DNA from: Rhodococcus sp. P1Y
GTDB lineage: Bacteria > Actinomycetota > Actinomycetes > Mycobacteriales > Mycobacteriaceae
Direction: 5' to 3'
Length of the DNA: 64,000 nucleotides
NCBI RefSeq assembly: GCF_003641205.1
Contig: NZ_CP032762.1
Coordinates: forward strand, 1,984,001-2,048,000
Made by a program: the position numbers and the translations under genes. Of this stretch, positions 49,059 to 58,059 are shown one piece after another. How positions within the stretch are numbered: position 1 is the stretch's first letter; each line of letters starts with the position of its first letter. The notes beneath the pieces are model-generated. The model was given only the letters and a program-made list of their open reading frames with translations. It was not told where the DNA came from and did no database searches.

Positions 49059-50513
49059 ATGGACGCCTTGGACGTCTCGCGGTGGCAGTTCGGAATCACC
49101 ACCGTCTACCACTTCATTCTGGTGCCGCTGACAATCGGTCTTGCGCCGATCGTCGCGGCGATGCAGACGATGTGGGTCATCACCAAGAAAGACTCCTGGT
49201 ATCGACTGACGAAGTTCTTCGGCAAGCTGTTCCTCATCAACTTCGCGCTCGGCGTCGCGACCGGAATCGTGCAGGAATTTCAGTTCGGCATGAACTGGAG
49301 TGAGTACTCTCGCTTCGTCGGTGACGTGTTCGGAGCGCCCCTGGCGCTGGAAGGGCTCGTCGCGTTCTTCCTCGAGTCCACATTCCTGGGTCTGTGGATA
49401 TTCGGTTGGGGACGCCTCCCGAAACTTGTTCACTTGGCCACGATCTGGCTCGTCGCCATCGGCGTCAACGCATCCGCATACTTCATCATCGCAGCCAACT
49501 CGTGGATGCAGCACCCGGTCGGTGCGCGGTACAACCCGGACACCGGTCGCGCGGAACTCACGAGCATCTGGGAGTTGATGACCAACAGCACTGCGCTCGC
49601 AGCTTTTCCGCACGCGGTCGCGGGTGCGTTCCTGACCGCCGCCACGTTCGTTGCGGGAATCTCGGGCTGGTGGATGGTCCGTGAGGCACGCAAGGGCAAA
49701 TCCGAGAACTCGCGCAGCATGTTCCGCCCCGCAGCGCGACTGTCGTTCGTGGTCATGATCGTTGCGGGTGGTGCGCTCGCGATCACCGGCGACATTCAGG
49801 GCAAGCTGATGTTCGAGCAACAGCCGATGAAGATGGCATCGGCGGAATCGTTGTGCGACACGGAAACCGGTGCCTCCTTCTCGCTTCTGACCGTCGGTAC
49901 GCACAACAACTGCGAATCGGTCACCCACTTGATTTCGATACCGGGCTTGACCTCGTTCCTCGCCGAGAACGACTTCGGTGCGACGGTGCAGGGCGTCAAC
50001 CAACTCCAGGAGCAGTACGAGCAGCAGTTCGGACCCGGAAACTACAAGCCGAACCTGTTCGTCACGTACTGGGCGTTCCGCATGATGATCGGCCTCGCAG
50101 CAGGATCGGCGCTGTTGGCGCTGGCCGGTCTGTGGGTGACCAGGGGTGGCCGCGTCCCTGATCAGCGGTGGTTCTCGTGGCTCAGCCTCGCAGCCATCCC
50201 GACGCCGTTCCTCGCCAACAGTGCAGGCTGGATCTTCACCGAAATGGGCCGTCAACCCTGGGTGGTGGCACCGAACCTGAACGGAATCGATCAGATCAGG
50301 CTCACCGTGGACCAAGGGGTGTCGGATCATCCAGTGGGATTGGTCGTGGCCTCGCTCGTGACGTTCACCGTGCTCTACGCGGCCCTCGGGTGTGTGTGGT
50401 TCTTCCTCATCCGCCGCTACGTCGTGGAGGGCCCGCTCGAGCACGACGCACATCCGCATGCGGAAGTGGACTCCGAAGACGAAGATTCCGAACAACTCTC
50501 GTTCGCGTACTAG
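49059..50513 (+). CDS. cydA: Cytochrome bd oxidase subunit I
   Basis: A 484-residue quinol oxidase subunit. The heme ligand His18 is in TTVYHFILVPLTIG. Family motifs are GLWIFGWGRLP, QHPVG and the C-terminal EMGRQPW. The quinol loop (about 250-330) is of the short type. Cytochrome bd gives respiration at low oxygen and under NO or cyanide stress. Followed 12 bp later by cydB. Confidence 0.96.
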   Translation: MDALDVSRWQFGITTVYHFILVPLTIGLAPIVAAMQTMWVITKKDSWYRLTKFFGKLFLINFALGVATGIVQEFQFGMNWSEYSRFVGDVFGAPLALEGLVAFFLESTFLGLWIFGWGRLPKLVHLATIWLVAIGVNASAYFIIAANSWMQHPVGARYNPDTGRAELTSIWELMTNSTALAAFPHAVAGAFLTAATFVAGISGWWMVREARKGKSENSRSMFRPAARLSFVVMIVAGGALAITGDIQGKLMFEQQPMKMASAESLCDTETGASFSLLTVGTHNNCESVTHLISIPGLTSFLAENDFGATVQGVNQLQEQYEQQFGPGNYKPNLFVTYWAFRMMIGLAAGSALLALAGLWVTRGGRVPDQRWFSWLSLAAIPTPFLANSAGWIFTEMGRQPWVVAPNLNGIDQIRLTVDQGVSDHPVGLVVASLVTFTVLYAALGCVWFFLIRRYVVEGPLEHDAHPHAEVDSEDEDSEQLSFAY

Positions 50514-50525
50514 GGAAAGAAGACC

Positions 50526-51569
50526 ATGGGACTCGAACAAGTCTGGTTTGTCGCGATAGCGTTCCTGTTCGTCGGATACTTCGTACTCGAAGGCTTCGAC
50601 TTCGGTGTCGGGATGTTGATGCCGGTATTCGGTCGCCACCAGGATGCCGAGCTGGGGGAAAGGCGGCGCCGGGCCGTACTCAACACCATCGGGCCGGTCT
50701 GGGACGGCAACGAGGTCTGGCTCATCACCGCCGGTGGAGCGCTGTTCGCGGCGTTCCCCGAGTGGTACGCGACGTTGTTCTCGGGCTTCTATCTTCCGTT
50801 GCTGCTCATCCTTGTGGCCCTGATTCTGCGCATCTGCGCCATCGAGTATCGGGGCAAGATCGACGATCCCGTCTGGCGCCGGCGGTGCGACATCGGAATC
50901 GGTATCGGATCCTGGGTCCCCGCGGTGCTGTGGGGAGTTGCCTTCGCCAATATCGTCAGCGGGGTGGCGATCGACGAGAACAAGAAAGTCACAGCTGGGT
51001 TCTTCGACCTGCTCGGGCCGTACGCACTCCTCGGCGGCGCCACCATGGCACTGGTGTTCGCGTTGCACGGCGCGGTGTTCATCGCGCTGAAGACCTCGGG
51101 CGACGTCCACTCGGATGCAGTGAAATTGGCAGCGAGACTATCGATTCCGGCGGTCGTCGTCGGCGGTGGATTCGCGTTGTGGACGCAGTTGGCCTATGGC
51201 AAGTCCTGGACCTGGATTCTGGTCGGCCTCGCGGCGGTATCGCTGATCGCAGTGGTAGCACTGACCGCGCGAGTTCGGGAGGGGTGGGCGTTCGTGTTCA
51301 CCACCGTCGCAATCATCGCGGTCGTGGTCCTGCTGTTCGCGTCTCTGTTCCCCAACGTCATGCCCTCGACGACCGACGCCTCCTACAGCCTCACCATCGA
51401 CAATGCGTCGTCGAGCCCGTACACGTTGAAGGTAATGACCTGGGCGGCAGCCTTCATGGCACCGGTCGTCATGGGATATCAGGCGTGGACCTACTGGGTG
51501 TTCCGCAAGCGTATCGGCGCAGCGCACATCCCGGACTCGATCGGATTGTCACTCGGTCGCACCAAGTGA
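50526..51569 (+). CDS. cydB: Cytochrome bd oxidase subunit II
   Basis: A 347-residue subunit with about eight helices. FVGYFVLEGFDFGVGMLMPV and NTIGPVWDGNEVWLITAGGA are diagnostic. Its stop overlaps the cydD start (GTGA). Confidence 0.96.
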   Translation: MGLEQVWFVAIAFLFVGYFVLEGFDFGVGMLMPVFGRHQDAELGERRRRAVLNTIGPVWDGNEVWLITAGGALFAAFPEWYATLFSGFYLPLLLILVALILRICAIEYRGKIDDPVWRRRCDIGIGIGSWVPAVLWGVAFANIVSGVAIDENKKVTAGFFDLLGPYALLGGATMALVFALHGAVFIALKTSGDVHSDAVKLAARLSIPAVVVGGGFALWTQLAYGKSWTWILVGLAAVSLIAVVALTARVREGWAFVFTTVAIIAVVVLLFASLFPNVMPSTTDASYSLTIDNASSSPYTLKVMTWAAAFMAPVVMGYQAWTYWVFRKRIGAAHIPDSIGLSLGRTK

Positions 51570-53227
51570 CCACCACCTCACGGGGTCCCGTCGACCCGAG
51601 GTTGTGGCGCTACTCGCGCCCCGCCCGTCGGTACCTGGTCATGATCGTCGCGCTGGCGCTGGTGGACACCGCGGCGATCATCACGACGGCGGTCATGCTC
51701 GGCACCGTATTGGCTGGCGTCATCACCTCCGACGCACGCGCAGTGGCAGATTGGGCGCCCCAGCTTTGGATCATGTTCGGAGCCATCGTAGTTCGCACGT
51801 CGACGGCATGGTTTCAATCTCGATACGGACACCGAGCCGCGTCCAGAGTCGTGGAGGAACTCGAGAACGATGTGCTGGCAGCGGCGTCGCACCTGGACCC
51901 GCGGGAGCTCGACGCCGAACGTGAGGCGATCGCTACCGTCGTGACCAGGGCTCTGGGCGGTCTTGCGCCGTACCTGACGGGCTACGTGCCGGCGTTGGTG
52001 CTGGCTGCGACGTTGACGCCGATCACGCTCCTGGCAATTTCTGCACAGGATGTGACGTCGGCTGCGATCGTGTTCGTCACGTTGCCGCTCATACCGGTCT
52101 TCATGATCTTGATCGGGTTGCTGACCAAGGGCAGAGCCGAGAACACTCTGGAGTCGATGACGAGGCTGTCGGCCCAGTTGCTCGATCTGCTCGCGGGCCT
52201 TCCCACCTTGCGCGCCCTGGGCCGGGAGAACGGTCCGGGAGCACGCGTACGCGCACTCGGTGACGCTCATCGGCGAGCGACCATGCGGGCGCTGAAGATC
52301 GCGTTCCTGTCGTCGATGGTGCTCGAACTGCTTGCGACCCTCTGCGTTGCGCTCGTTGCGGTAAGTATCGGCTTGCGCCTCGTGTTCGGCGACATGGCGC
52401 TCGAAGCAGGCATCATCGCACTCGTTCTGGCCCCCGAGGTCTATGTTCCGCTACGCCGCGTCGGAGCACAGTTCCACGCGGCCGAAGACGGAGTCGTCGC
52501 CGCCGGCAGAGCTTTCGCGATTCTGGATCGCCCGAGGGCCAGCGGCACAGGTTCCGCGGTCGTCGACGCCGAGGGGGCTCGAATCGAGCTCGAGAATGTC
52601 TCGGTGGATGCCCGCGGTGGCAGTGCTCCGTACCGCGTCAGGGCCGAGTTCGCGCCCGGCTCGGTGACCGTGCTGGCCGGACCGAACGGCGCCGGAAAAT
52701 CGACAGTGCTGAGCGTCGTTCTGGGTCTGACTGCTCCGAGTTCGGGCTCGGTTCGAGTGAGTGGGCACGACCTGAGGGATCTGGAGCCGAGGTCGTGGTG
52801 GGATCAGGTTGCGTGGCTACCTCAACGGCCCGTGCTGCTCCCGGGGAGCTTGGACGCAAATCTCGTCCTGACCGGAACTCGTCCTGACCCCGATACTCTC
52901 GAAAGGATTTGCACAGCAACTGGATTCGACGACGTACTCCGCAGGCTACCCGACGGCTGGGACACCGAGGTGGGCACCGGGGGAGTAGGCCTGTCGCTCG
53001 GAGAACTGCAGCGACTTGCCCTGACGCGTGTTCTCACCTCGCGTGCCCCCGTGATGCTGCTGGACGAGCCCACAGCGCATCTCGACGAGATCGCCGAAGC
53101 TCGTGTGCTGGCCGCGATACGAGCCGTCGCGGCGCAGGGCCGGACGGTGGTGATCGTCGGGCATCGTCCCGCCGTTCTCGCATGTGCTGACTCGATCGTG
53201 CAGATAGGCGCACATCATGTTCGGTGA
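51566..53227 (+). CDS. cydD: Cytochrome bd assembly ABC transporter subunit CydD
   Basis: A 553-residue exporter-type half-transporter. Six helices are followed by an ATPase domain with Walker A GPNGAGKST, a variant signature LSLGELQR and Walker B VMLLDEPTAHLD. With CydC it forms the reductant (cysteine/glutathione-type) exporter or heme-linked factor needed to assemble cytochrome bd. GTG 51566 is coupled to cydB. The frame is open far upstream only as an overlap with cydA and cydB. Confidence 0.93.
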   Translation: MTTTSRGPVDPRLWRYSRPARRYLVMIVALALVDTAAIITTAVMLGTVLAGVITSDARAVADWAPQLWIMFGAIVVRTSTAWFQSRYGHRAASRVVEELENDVLAAASHLDPRELDAEREAIATVVTRALGGLAPYLTGYVPALVLAATLTPITLLAISAQDVTSAAIVFVTLPLIPVFMILIGLLTKGRAENTLESMTRLSAQLLDLLAGLPTLRALGRENGPGARVRALGDAHRRATMRALKIAFLSSMVLELLATLCVALVAVSIGLRLVFGDMALEAGIIALVLAPEVYVPLRRVGAQFHAAEDGVVAAGRAFAILDRPRASGTGSAVVDAEGARIELENVSVDARGGSAPYRVRAEFAPGSVTVLAGPNGAGKSTVLSVVLGLTAPSSGSVRVSGHDLRDLEPRSWWDQVAWLPQRPVLLPGSLDANLVLTGTRPDPDTLERICTATGFDDVLRRLPDGWDTEVGTGGVGLSLGELQRLALTRVLTSRAPVMLLDEPTAHLDEIAEARVLAAIRAVAAQGRTVVIVGHRPAVLACADSIVQIGAHHVR

Positions 53228-54806
53228 CCTCCCGAGAGCCCTCGGGCTGTTCGAGCTGCGACCGGCCAGAGTCGCAATCGCAGTAACCGCGGGCGTCGCG
53301 GCTCTGGGAAGCGCTCTCACCCTCGCCGCGGTGTCGGCATGGTTGATCACGCGCGCGTGGCAGATGCCGCCGGTTCTCGACCTGACCGTCGCCGTCGTTG
53401 CTGTACGCGCACTTGGGATTTCACGCGGCGTGTTCCGATACCTCGAGCGCTTGGCTACTCACGACACGGCCCTGCGCGGGATGACGTCCGGCCGTACTCG
53501 TCTCTACGAACGCCTCGCCGACGGTGCGCCTGCAGCCACGTCGACGCTGCGCCGCGGCGAGCTCATGGCCAGGGCGGGAGCAGACATCGACGCTCTCGGT
53601 GACGTGGTCGTACGAGCCGTCGTGCCCATCTTCGTGTCGGCGATTCTGATGGTCGCGTCCACGGCCGTGCTGGCGTTCGTCTCTCCCGCCGCAGCACTGA
53701 TTCTTTTTGCTGCGTTACTCGTTGCGGGTGTGGCCGCGCCGGTTCTCGCAGGACGGGCCTCGAGAATCAGGGAGAACGAAGGCTCGGCGGCCAGAACGGC
53801 GTTCACCGAAGCGGCTGTCCGTGCGCTCGATCACGGCGCGGAGTTGCGGGTGGCAGGCAGGCTCGACTCCACTCTCGCGGAGGCGAAAGCGGCCAATCGT
53901 GCGTCGGTGTCCGCCCGCGACCGGGCAACGCGGCCAGGCGCATTTGCCGACGCCGCACTGCCGTTGTCCATCGGCGCGTCCGTGCTCGGATCTCTTCTCG
54001 TCGGAATCACGCTGTTCGGTCCGACAGGAGGGACCGAAGGCGGGATGACGCCGATGGCCCTCGCGATCATCGTGCTCGTTCCCCTTGCGGCATTCGAGGC
54101 GGCGTCGGTGTTGCCGTCGGCGGCGGTTGCATGGACCCGGGCAGGGTCCGCAGCGACGCGGATCGTGGCGTTGCTCGACGCCGCGGAACCTCAGGGGCGT
54201 GGTCACGCCCGCGAGAGGAAACTTGCCCGGCCGACTGCGGAGGGCGCAGCGTCTCAGCTGAACGCGTTGCCACGCGGCAGCCGGGTCGCCGTCGTCGGAC
54301 CAAGTGGATCGGGCAAGACGACGCTGCTCATGGGCCTTGCGGGGCTGATTCCATCGTCCGCGCAGATCGAGGGGGCGCGGTTCTTCGCCGAGGATGCACA
54401 CCTGTTCGAGACGTCCATTCTGGAGAACCTCCGTGTCGTCCGCGGTGATGTGACGAGGGACGAGGCGCTCGGTGCGCTGAAATCGGTCGGCTCGGGGGAC
54501 TGGATCGCCGCGTTGCCGGACGGGGTCGACACCACATTGGTGGGCGGTGCCGGCGCGGTGTCCGGTGGCCAGCGTCGACGCCTCCTCCTGGCGCGTGCGC
54601 TTCTGTCCGACGCGCCCGTCTTGCTGCTCGACGAACCGACCGAACACCTCGACGACGTGAGCGGCGCGCGATTGCTTCGCCAACTGCTCGACAGCGACGG
54701 GGGACTGGTCGACCCCGCCCGTTCGGTGGTGGTCGTGACGCATCGATTACCGCCGGACACCCGTGCTGACCAGGTGATCGAGTTGCTCGGTTCGCCGACA
54801 GAATAA
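53217..54806 (+). CDS. cydC: Cytochrome bd assembly ABC transporter subunit CydC
   Basis: A 529-residue half-transporter partner of CydD. SAWLITRAWQMPPVLDLTVAVVAVRALGISRGVFRYLERL is the CydC opening. The ATPase domain has GPSGSGKTT, VSGGQRRR and VLLLDEPTEHLD. ATG 53217 overlaps the cydD 3' end by 11 bp. The four cyd genes form one tight operon inserted between pabC and nitrobindin, which are neighbours in mycobacteria. Confidence 0.93.
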   Translation: MFGDLPRALGLFELRPARVAIAVTAGVAALGSALTLAAVSAWLITRAWQMPPVLDLTVAVVAVRALGISRGVFRYLERLATHDTALRGMTSGRTRLYERLADGAPAATSTLRRGELMARAGADIDALGDVVVRAVVPIFVSAILMVASTAVLAFVSPAAALILFAALLVAGVAAPVLAGRASRIRENEGSAARTAFTEAAVRALDHGAELRVAGRLDSTLAEAKAANRASVSARDRATRPGAFADAALPLSIGASVLGSLLVGITLFGPTGGTEGGMTPMALAIIVLVPLAAFEAASVLPSAAVAWTRAGSAATRIVALLDAAEPQGRGHARERKLARPTAEGAASQLNALPRGSRVAVVGPSGSGKTTLLMGLAGLIPSSAQIEGARFFAEDAHLFETSILENLRVVRGDVTRDEALGALKSVGSGDWIAALPDGVDTTLVGGAGAVSGGQRRRLLLARALLSDAPVLLLDEPTEHLDDVSGARLLRQLLDSDGGLVDPARSVVVVTHRLPPDTRADQVIELLGSPTE

Positions 54807-54851
54807 TCCTTTGCGGAGCGCCGAATCCGGGCGTACTTTGGCCTTACACGA

Positions 54852-55032
54852 GAGAGGAGGTGGTCTGAAGTTGCATAACTCTAGGACGCGTGAGGTGGCT
54901 GCCCGCTAGCCGCTACCGCTGACGGATTCACCACCGCGCGAGCGGCGAGCGAATCCCAGGCAGCTACCCGGCCCCCGAGCCCTCGGTCCGTCCGACCGAG
55001 ACCTGAGAAACACAGGTATGGTTCGGGGGCCG
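54852..55032 (+). ncRNA. Candidate structured RNA / leader-type attenuator region, family unknown
   Basis: Two nested structures. First: 54894-54903 pairs with 54959-54968 (10 bp, one G-U) around an inner 6-bp stem (54924-54929 with 54951-54956). Second: 54969-54981 pairs with 55020-55032 (13 bp, one G-U) around two hairpins (54982-54988 with 54994-55000; 55001-55005 with 55013-55017). A very strong ribosome site opens the region, and a 12-codon ORF runs into the first stem. No sense-strand gene follows. The 54807-54851 stretch between cydC and this region may hold its promoter. Confidence 0.5.
54871..54909 (+). CDS. 12-codon leader-like ORF
   Basis: TTG start 10 bp after AGGAGG (54855-54860), whose extension AGGAGGTGGTCT nearly matches the full anti-Shine-Dalgarno complement. 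It encodes LHNSRTREVAAR and stops at 54907-54909. Its last six codons form the 5' strand of the first stem, so a translating or stalled ribosome would change the fold. The exact start is inferred from the ribosome site. Confidence 0.5.
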   Translation: MHNSRTREVAAR

Positions 55033-55085
55033 TTCGCATGTGTACCCGTTGCAGCCGTTGATTGGCCGAGGAGATCGGAAGCGGA

Positions 55086-55760
55086 TCAGCCGATGTAGCG
55101 GACGAGGCGGGCAGACAGACGCGGTGCGAGCTCGCCGTCTGCGCCGATACGCTCTTCGACGTACGCCAGATCCGCACCTTCGACGATCCCGTACAGACGC
55201 TTTGCGCCGCCGACAAGGGCGCCGGAGGTGGATCGGATCACTACGTCGGTTGCGAGCTCCCACGACGACTGGTTGAGCGCATGGCCGTAGAAGAGTTCGA
55301 CGACGCCGGTGCTGTGCGTCAACAGGAACTCGATGACCTCTTCGTTCTCGCTGCCCTTGGGGCCGTCGCCACCACTGATTCGCCAGAACCCCGCTTCGCG
55401 GAGGTCGGGGTGCGCGTAGTTGCCGTCGGAGTCCACACGCCACGACCGAGATTCCCAGACCAGGTAGGCACCGCCGTCGTGAGATACGACTATCTGCTGA
55501 CCGAATGCGTATTCCTGACCCGACTCCGGGTCGCGGCCTTCACCTTCGCCGCGCCACACGCCGACCAGGGGCAGCAGGGCTAGCAAGGCTGGGTTCAGGT
55601 CCGGACCGAGGCGCAGGTTCGCGGTGTCCTCGGGATGCGGAAGGTCAGGGAGGGTCGGAATGTTGCGCGTCGACGAGGACGCGAACTTGTCGGCGGCCTC
55701 GGCGATTGCGTCGTTGGCGGACCGAGTGCCGTCCGTTCCGTCGGCGGCGGGCTCACTCAC
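55086..55760 (-). CDS. Nitrobindin-family heme protein (FABP-like, DUF1794)
   Basis: A 224-residue protein. After a disordered N-terminus of about 60 residues comes a ten-stranded barrel starting with [11 protein letters not shown] (the GxWxGxG signature) and ending with SARLVRYIG. Members of this family bind heme and isomerise peroxynitrite. The mycobacterial equivalent is also next to the sseC-cysA cluster. GTG 55760 overlaps the stop of a small upstream ORF (GTGA). Confidence 0.9.
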   Translation of the reverse strand: MSEPAADGTDGTRSANDAIAEAADKFASSSTRNIPTLPDLPHPEDTANLRLGPDLNPALLALLPLVGVWRGEGEGRDPESGQEYAFGQQIVVSHDGGAYLVWESRSWRVDSDGNYAHPDLREAGFWRISGGDGPKGSENEEVIEFLLTHSTGVVELFYGHALNQSSWELATDVVIRSTSGALVGGAKRLYGIVEGADLAYVEERIGADGELAPRLSARLVRYIG

Positions 55761-55855
55761 GATTCGTCGGTGACCAGGCGGTAGACGACGTAAAGCGAGA
55801 ACGCGATGATGGCGACTGCGGCAAGCGCAAGCAGGACCTCGAAGAAGATGACCAC
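55757..55855 (-). CDS. 32-residue single-helix membrane protein, probably leaderless
   Basis: Reads [20 protein letters not shown] followed by [12 protein letters not shown]: one hydrophobic helix with a charged tail. Its stop overlaps the nitrobindin start by 4 bp, so the two are coupled. A TAAACT hexamer lies exactly 7 bp before the GTG, the geometry of a leaderless actinobacterial promoter, and no ribosome site is present. Function unknown. Confidence 0.6.
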   Translation of the reverse strand: MVIFFEVLLALAAVAIIAFSLYVVYRLVTDES

Positions 55856-56089
55856 GAGTTGGAGTTTAGACCTAGTTCGACCGCCGACCGAAATGCGGTC
55901 CTGTGTCCTCGGCAACGCAATAGTGGCTTGTCCCAATGATCAACCGCGCGAATGGTCGCTTGTACATTGTGTGTCTACAAGTGGCGTTCGACACGGTACC
56001 TTTCCACCTGAGCGTCGGGCTCGGGGAATGTTCGGCCCGGCGCTGATGTGTGTCTCGACATTTTTCCGGTACTGGGGAAGGACCTGTTC

Positions 56090-57628
56090 ATGCCGCGCCA
56101 TTTTCGTGCTGGCTCGTTGTTATCTGTTTCCACGGCGATGGCAGCGGCGTTGCTCCTGGTAGTGCCCTCGGCAGCGTCAGCGGCTCCAGGCTCCGGCTCT
56201 TCGGTGACGGGTTCGGCTGAGAGCGGTTCCTCGGGGTCCTCGGACGGACCGAATATCGATCCGAACAACTACGCGCAGGATTGCCCCGACGTTCTGATGT
56301 TGGCTGTGACTGGCGCGACCGACTCCGAGTCGGATCGCGATCCTCTCAACGAGGAGCCGCGCTCACCGCTGTCGAACTGGGTGGGAAATGTCACACTGCC
56401 TGCCGGCCAAGCCAGCGCGAACAACCCAGGTTCCGTCGGATGGCTCTACGTTCCGTACGCATCCACCTACGGTGTGGACATACTCTCCGACGTGCCGACG
56501 TATCAGGACTCGGTCGCCGAAGGAATCGCCGCGACCAATCGCCTGCTGGACGAGTACAAGACCAAATGCGGAGACGCGACGAAATTTGTCCTGCTCGGCT
56601 ACAGCGTCGGCGGCGAGGTCATCGAGCGCGTGTCGATGGACATCGGACATCGAGATCCGGACGCGCTCGTCGCGGGCGACGACATTGCAGGCGTCGTGAT
56701 GATCGGTGCCCCGTACCGTCCGGCCGGTGTGCCGAACTTCGACGAACCCGGCCCGACCAACGGTGGTTTCCAGTCGCAGACACCGAAGGACTACGGGACA
56801 CTCAACGACAAGGTGACGTGGTCGTGCAGGCCGTACGACCTTGCGTGTGATGCTCCGGACAACATCGTCGCGCTGCAGTTGGCCCTCGGCGTTCTGGGCC
56901 AGATGCGGTTGACCGTGCTCAATCCGATTCAGACCCTCGCAGACTTTGCGCGTACCGTCGCCTCGATCGCCACTCGCGCCATCGTGGACATCGCGACGAA
57001 CAAGAATTGGCTCGACTCCGACGAGACGCTGCTCGAGGTTCTGCTCAAGGTGTCCGATCGCCTGTACGAGGTGGACGAGCAGAAAGCATGGGCTCAGCTG
57101 ACTCCCGATCAGTTGCTCGACGATCTGAACTGGGCGATGGGACCGGGCGCCGACAAAGTCCGCGAGAAGCTTCACCGAGAAGGCGTCGGACTCGTCGAGA
57201 ACAACAAGGGGATCGTCGACGTCGCCATCGGCCCGTACATCTTCATCGGGTTCCTGCAGCATCTCCTGTACTGGAACAACAATCCGGGAGACGGTCGCGA
57301 ATGGGAGAGCGAGAAGATCGTCGCCTGGGTGACCGACCTGGCACAGACCGAGCGCGAGAAGAAGAACGTCGACGACGCGCCCCTCGCCCCGTCCGAGGTG
57401 GACCCGGCTCCGGAGCCGGATGCGCAGCAGTTGCCCGAAGCGGCGCGCGAGCCCGATCCGCAGGCATTGCCGACGCCGGGCACACGCACCCGCGACAGTG
57501 ACCTCGGAGCGTTCCTGGAATCGCTCGGAATCGTGCCACCCGGAGTCTTCCCGCCGCAGTACTCCACAGTTCCCGAGCGCACGACCGATCCGTCGACTGA
57601 CATCGTTCCGGAGACGTCGCAGGGCTGA
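56090..57628 (+). CDS. Secreted cutinase-like serine esterase
   Basis: A 512-residue secreted protein. A signal peptide (to PSAASA, about residue 32) is followed by a Ser/Gly linker, then a cutinase-type alpha/beta hydrolase: CPDVLMLAVTGATDS and the nucleophile elbow LLGYSVGGEV. Paired cysteines (CPD...KCGD, SCRPYDLACD) suggest disulfides. It is much longer than simple cutinases (about 220), with an extra helical region and a Pro/Glu-rich tail. GGGGAAGGA precedes ATG 56090. A cell-envelope lipid or ester is a likely target. It separates nitrobindin from the sulfur operon. Confidence 0.85.
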   Translation: MPRHFRAGSLLSVSTAMAAALLLVVPSAASAAPGSGSSVTGSAESGSSGSSDGPNIDPNNYAQDCPDVLMLAVTGATDSESDRDPLNEEPRSPLSNWVGNVTLPAGQASANNPGSVGWLYVPYASTYGVDILSDVPTYQDSVAEGIAATNRLLDEYKTKCGDATKFVLLGYSVGGEVIERVSMDIGHRDPDALVAGDDIAGVVMIGAPYRPAGVPNFDEPGPTNGGFQSQTPKDYGTLNDKVTWSCRPYDLACDAPDNIVALQLALGVLGQMRLTVLNPIQTLADFARTVASIATRAIVDIATNKNWLDSDETLLEVLLKVSDRLYEVDEQKAWAQLTPDQLLDDLNWAMGPGADKVREKLHREGVGLVENNKGIVDVAIGPYIFIGFLQHLLYWNNNPGDGREWESEKIVAWVTDLAQTEREKKNVDDAPLAPSEVDPAPEPDAQQLPEAAREPDPQALPTPGTRTRDSDLGAFLESLGIVPPGVFPPQYSTVPERTTDPSTDIVPETSQG

Positions 57629-57645
57629 ACTCGCTGACCCTGGGG

Positions 57646-57668
57646 TGACCGAATGAGTCATTCGGTCA
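57646..57668 (+). terminator. Hairpin after the esterase gene
   Basis: TGACCGAATGA and its complement (57646-57656, 57658-57668) form an 11-bp dyad 18 bp after the stop, flanked by complementary GGGG/CCCC runs. Confidence 0.6.
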
Positions 57669-57705
57669 ATCCCCGGGGGCAGGCCAACACGCCAGGAGAC
57701 AGAAA

Positions 57706-57734
57706 GAGCCCCGCACCCATTGGGTGCGGGGCTC
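57706..57734. terminator. Bidirectional terminator between esterase and sulfur operon
   Basis: A 13-bp perfect stem (57706-57718 with 57722-57734) with a 3-nt loop, GC-rich, between convergent genes. Confidence 0.8.
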
Positions 57735-57752
57735 CGTCGTTCTACGAAAAGG

Positions 57753-58058
57753 TCAGACTCCGACGGTCACGTCCGCCGAGTGGATGCCTGCACCCTGGGG
57801 AGCGATGTCGGCCTGGCCGTTGCCCGACGCCGACAGCGCCCGCAGCGTCCAGGTGCCCGGCGCTGCGAAGAAGCGGAAATCCCCGGTTCCCGACGCCACG
57901 ACCTCTGCCGTGAATTCGCCGGTCCCGTCGAGCAAACGCACGAAAGCGCCGCCTACGGGTTCGCCGTCAGTGGCGAGGACACGGCCGGTGATGACCGTTT
58001 CCTTCTCCACGTCGACGCCTGCCGGAATGGTCTGGCCCTGTACTGGTGCGCCACACAT
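57753..58058 (-). CDS. sseC: DUF1416 (SseC-like) sulfur-metabolism protein
   Basis: A 101-residue protein starting MCGAPVQGQTIPAGVDVEKETV, with a carboxypeptidase-regulatory-like beta-sandwich (ITGRVLATDGEPVGGAFVRLLD). DUF1416 proteins follow thiosulfate sulfurtransferase in most actinobacteria and are called SseC. The Cys at position 2 may matter. One base separates it from the sulfurtransferase gene. Confidence 0.9.
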   Translation of the reverse strand: MCGAPVQGQTIPAGVDVEKETVITGRVLATDGEPVGGAFVRLLDGTGEFTAEVVASGTGDFRFFAAPGTWTLRALSASGNGQADIAPQGAGIHSADVTVGV

Positions 58059-58059
58059 G

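Noticed and set aside
48744..51110. 788-codon minus-strand frame opposite pabC, cydA and cydB
   Set aside because: Composition (very rich in Arg, Glu, His, Gly) and full overlap with three well-supported genes mark it as a GC shadow.
50168..51565. Upstream extension of the cydD frame
   Set aside because: Overlaps cydA and cydB completely. CydD homology begins at GTG 51566.
54894..54968. Cyclic di-AMP (ydaO) riboswitch on the minus strand
   Set aside because: A GGTGAATCC/GGGCAGCC pattern looked suggestive, but the remaining conserved elements and the expected downstream gene are missing. The plus-strand ribosome site and ORF explain the region better.
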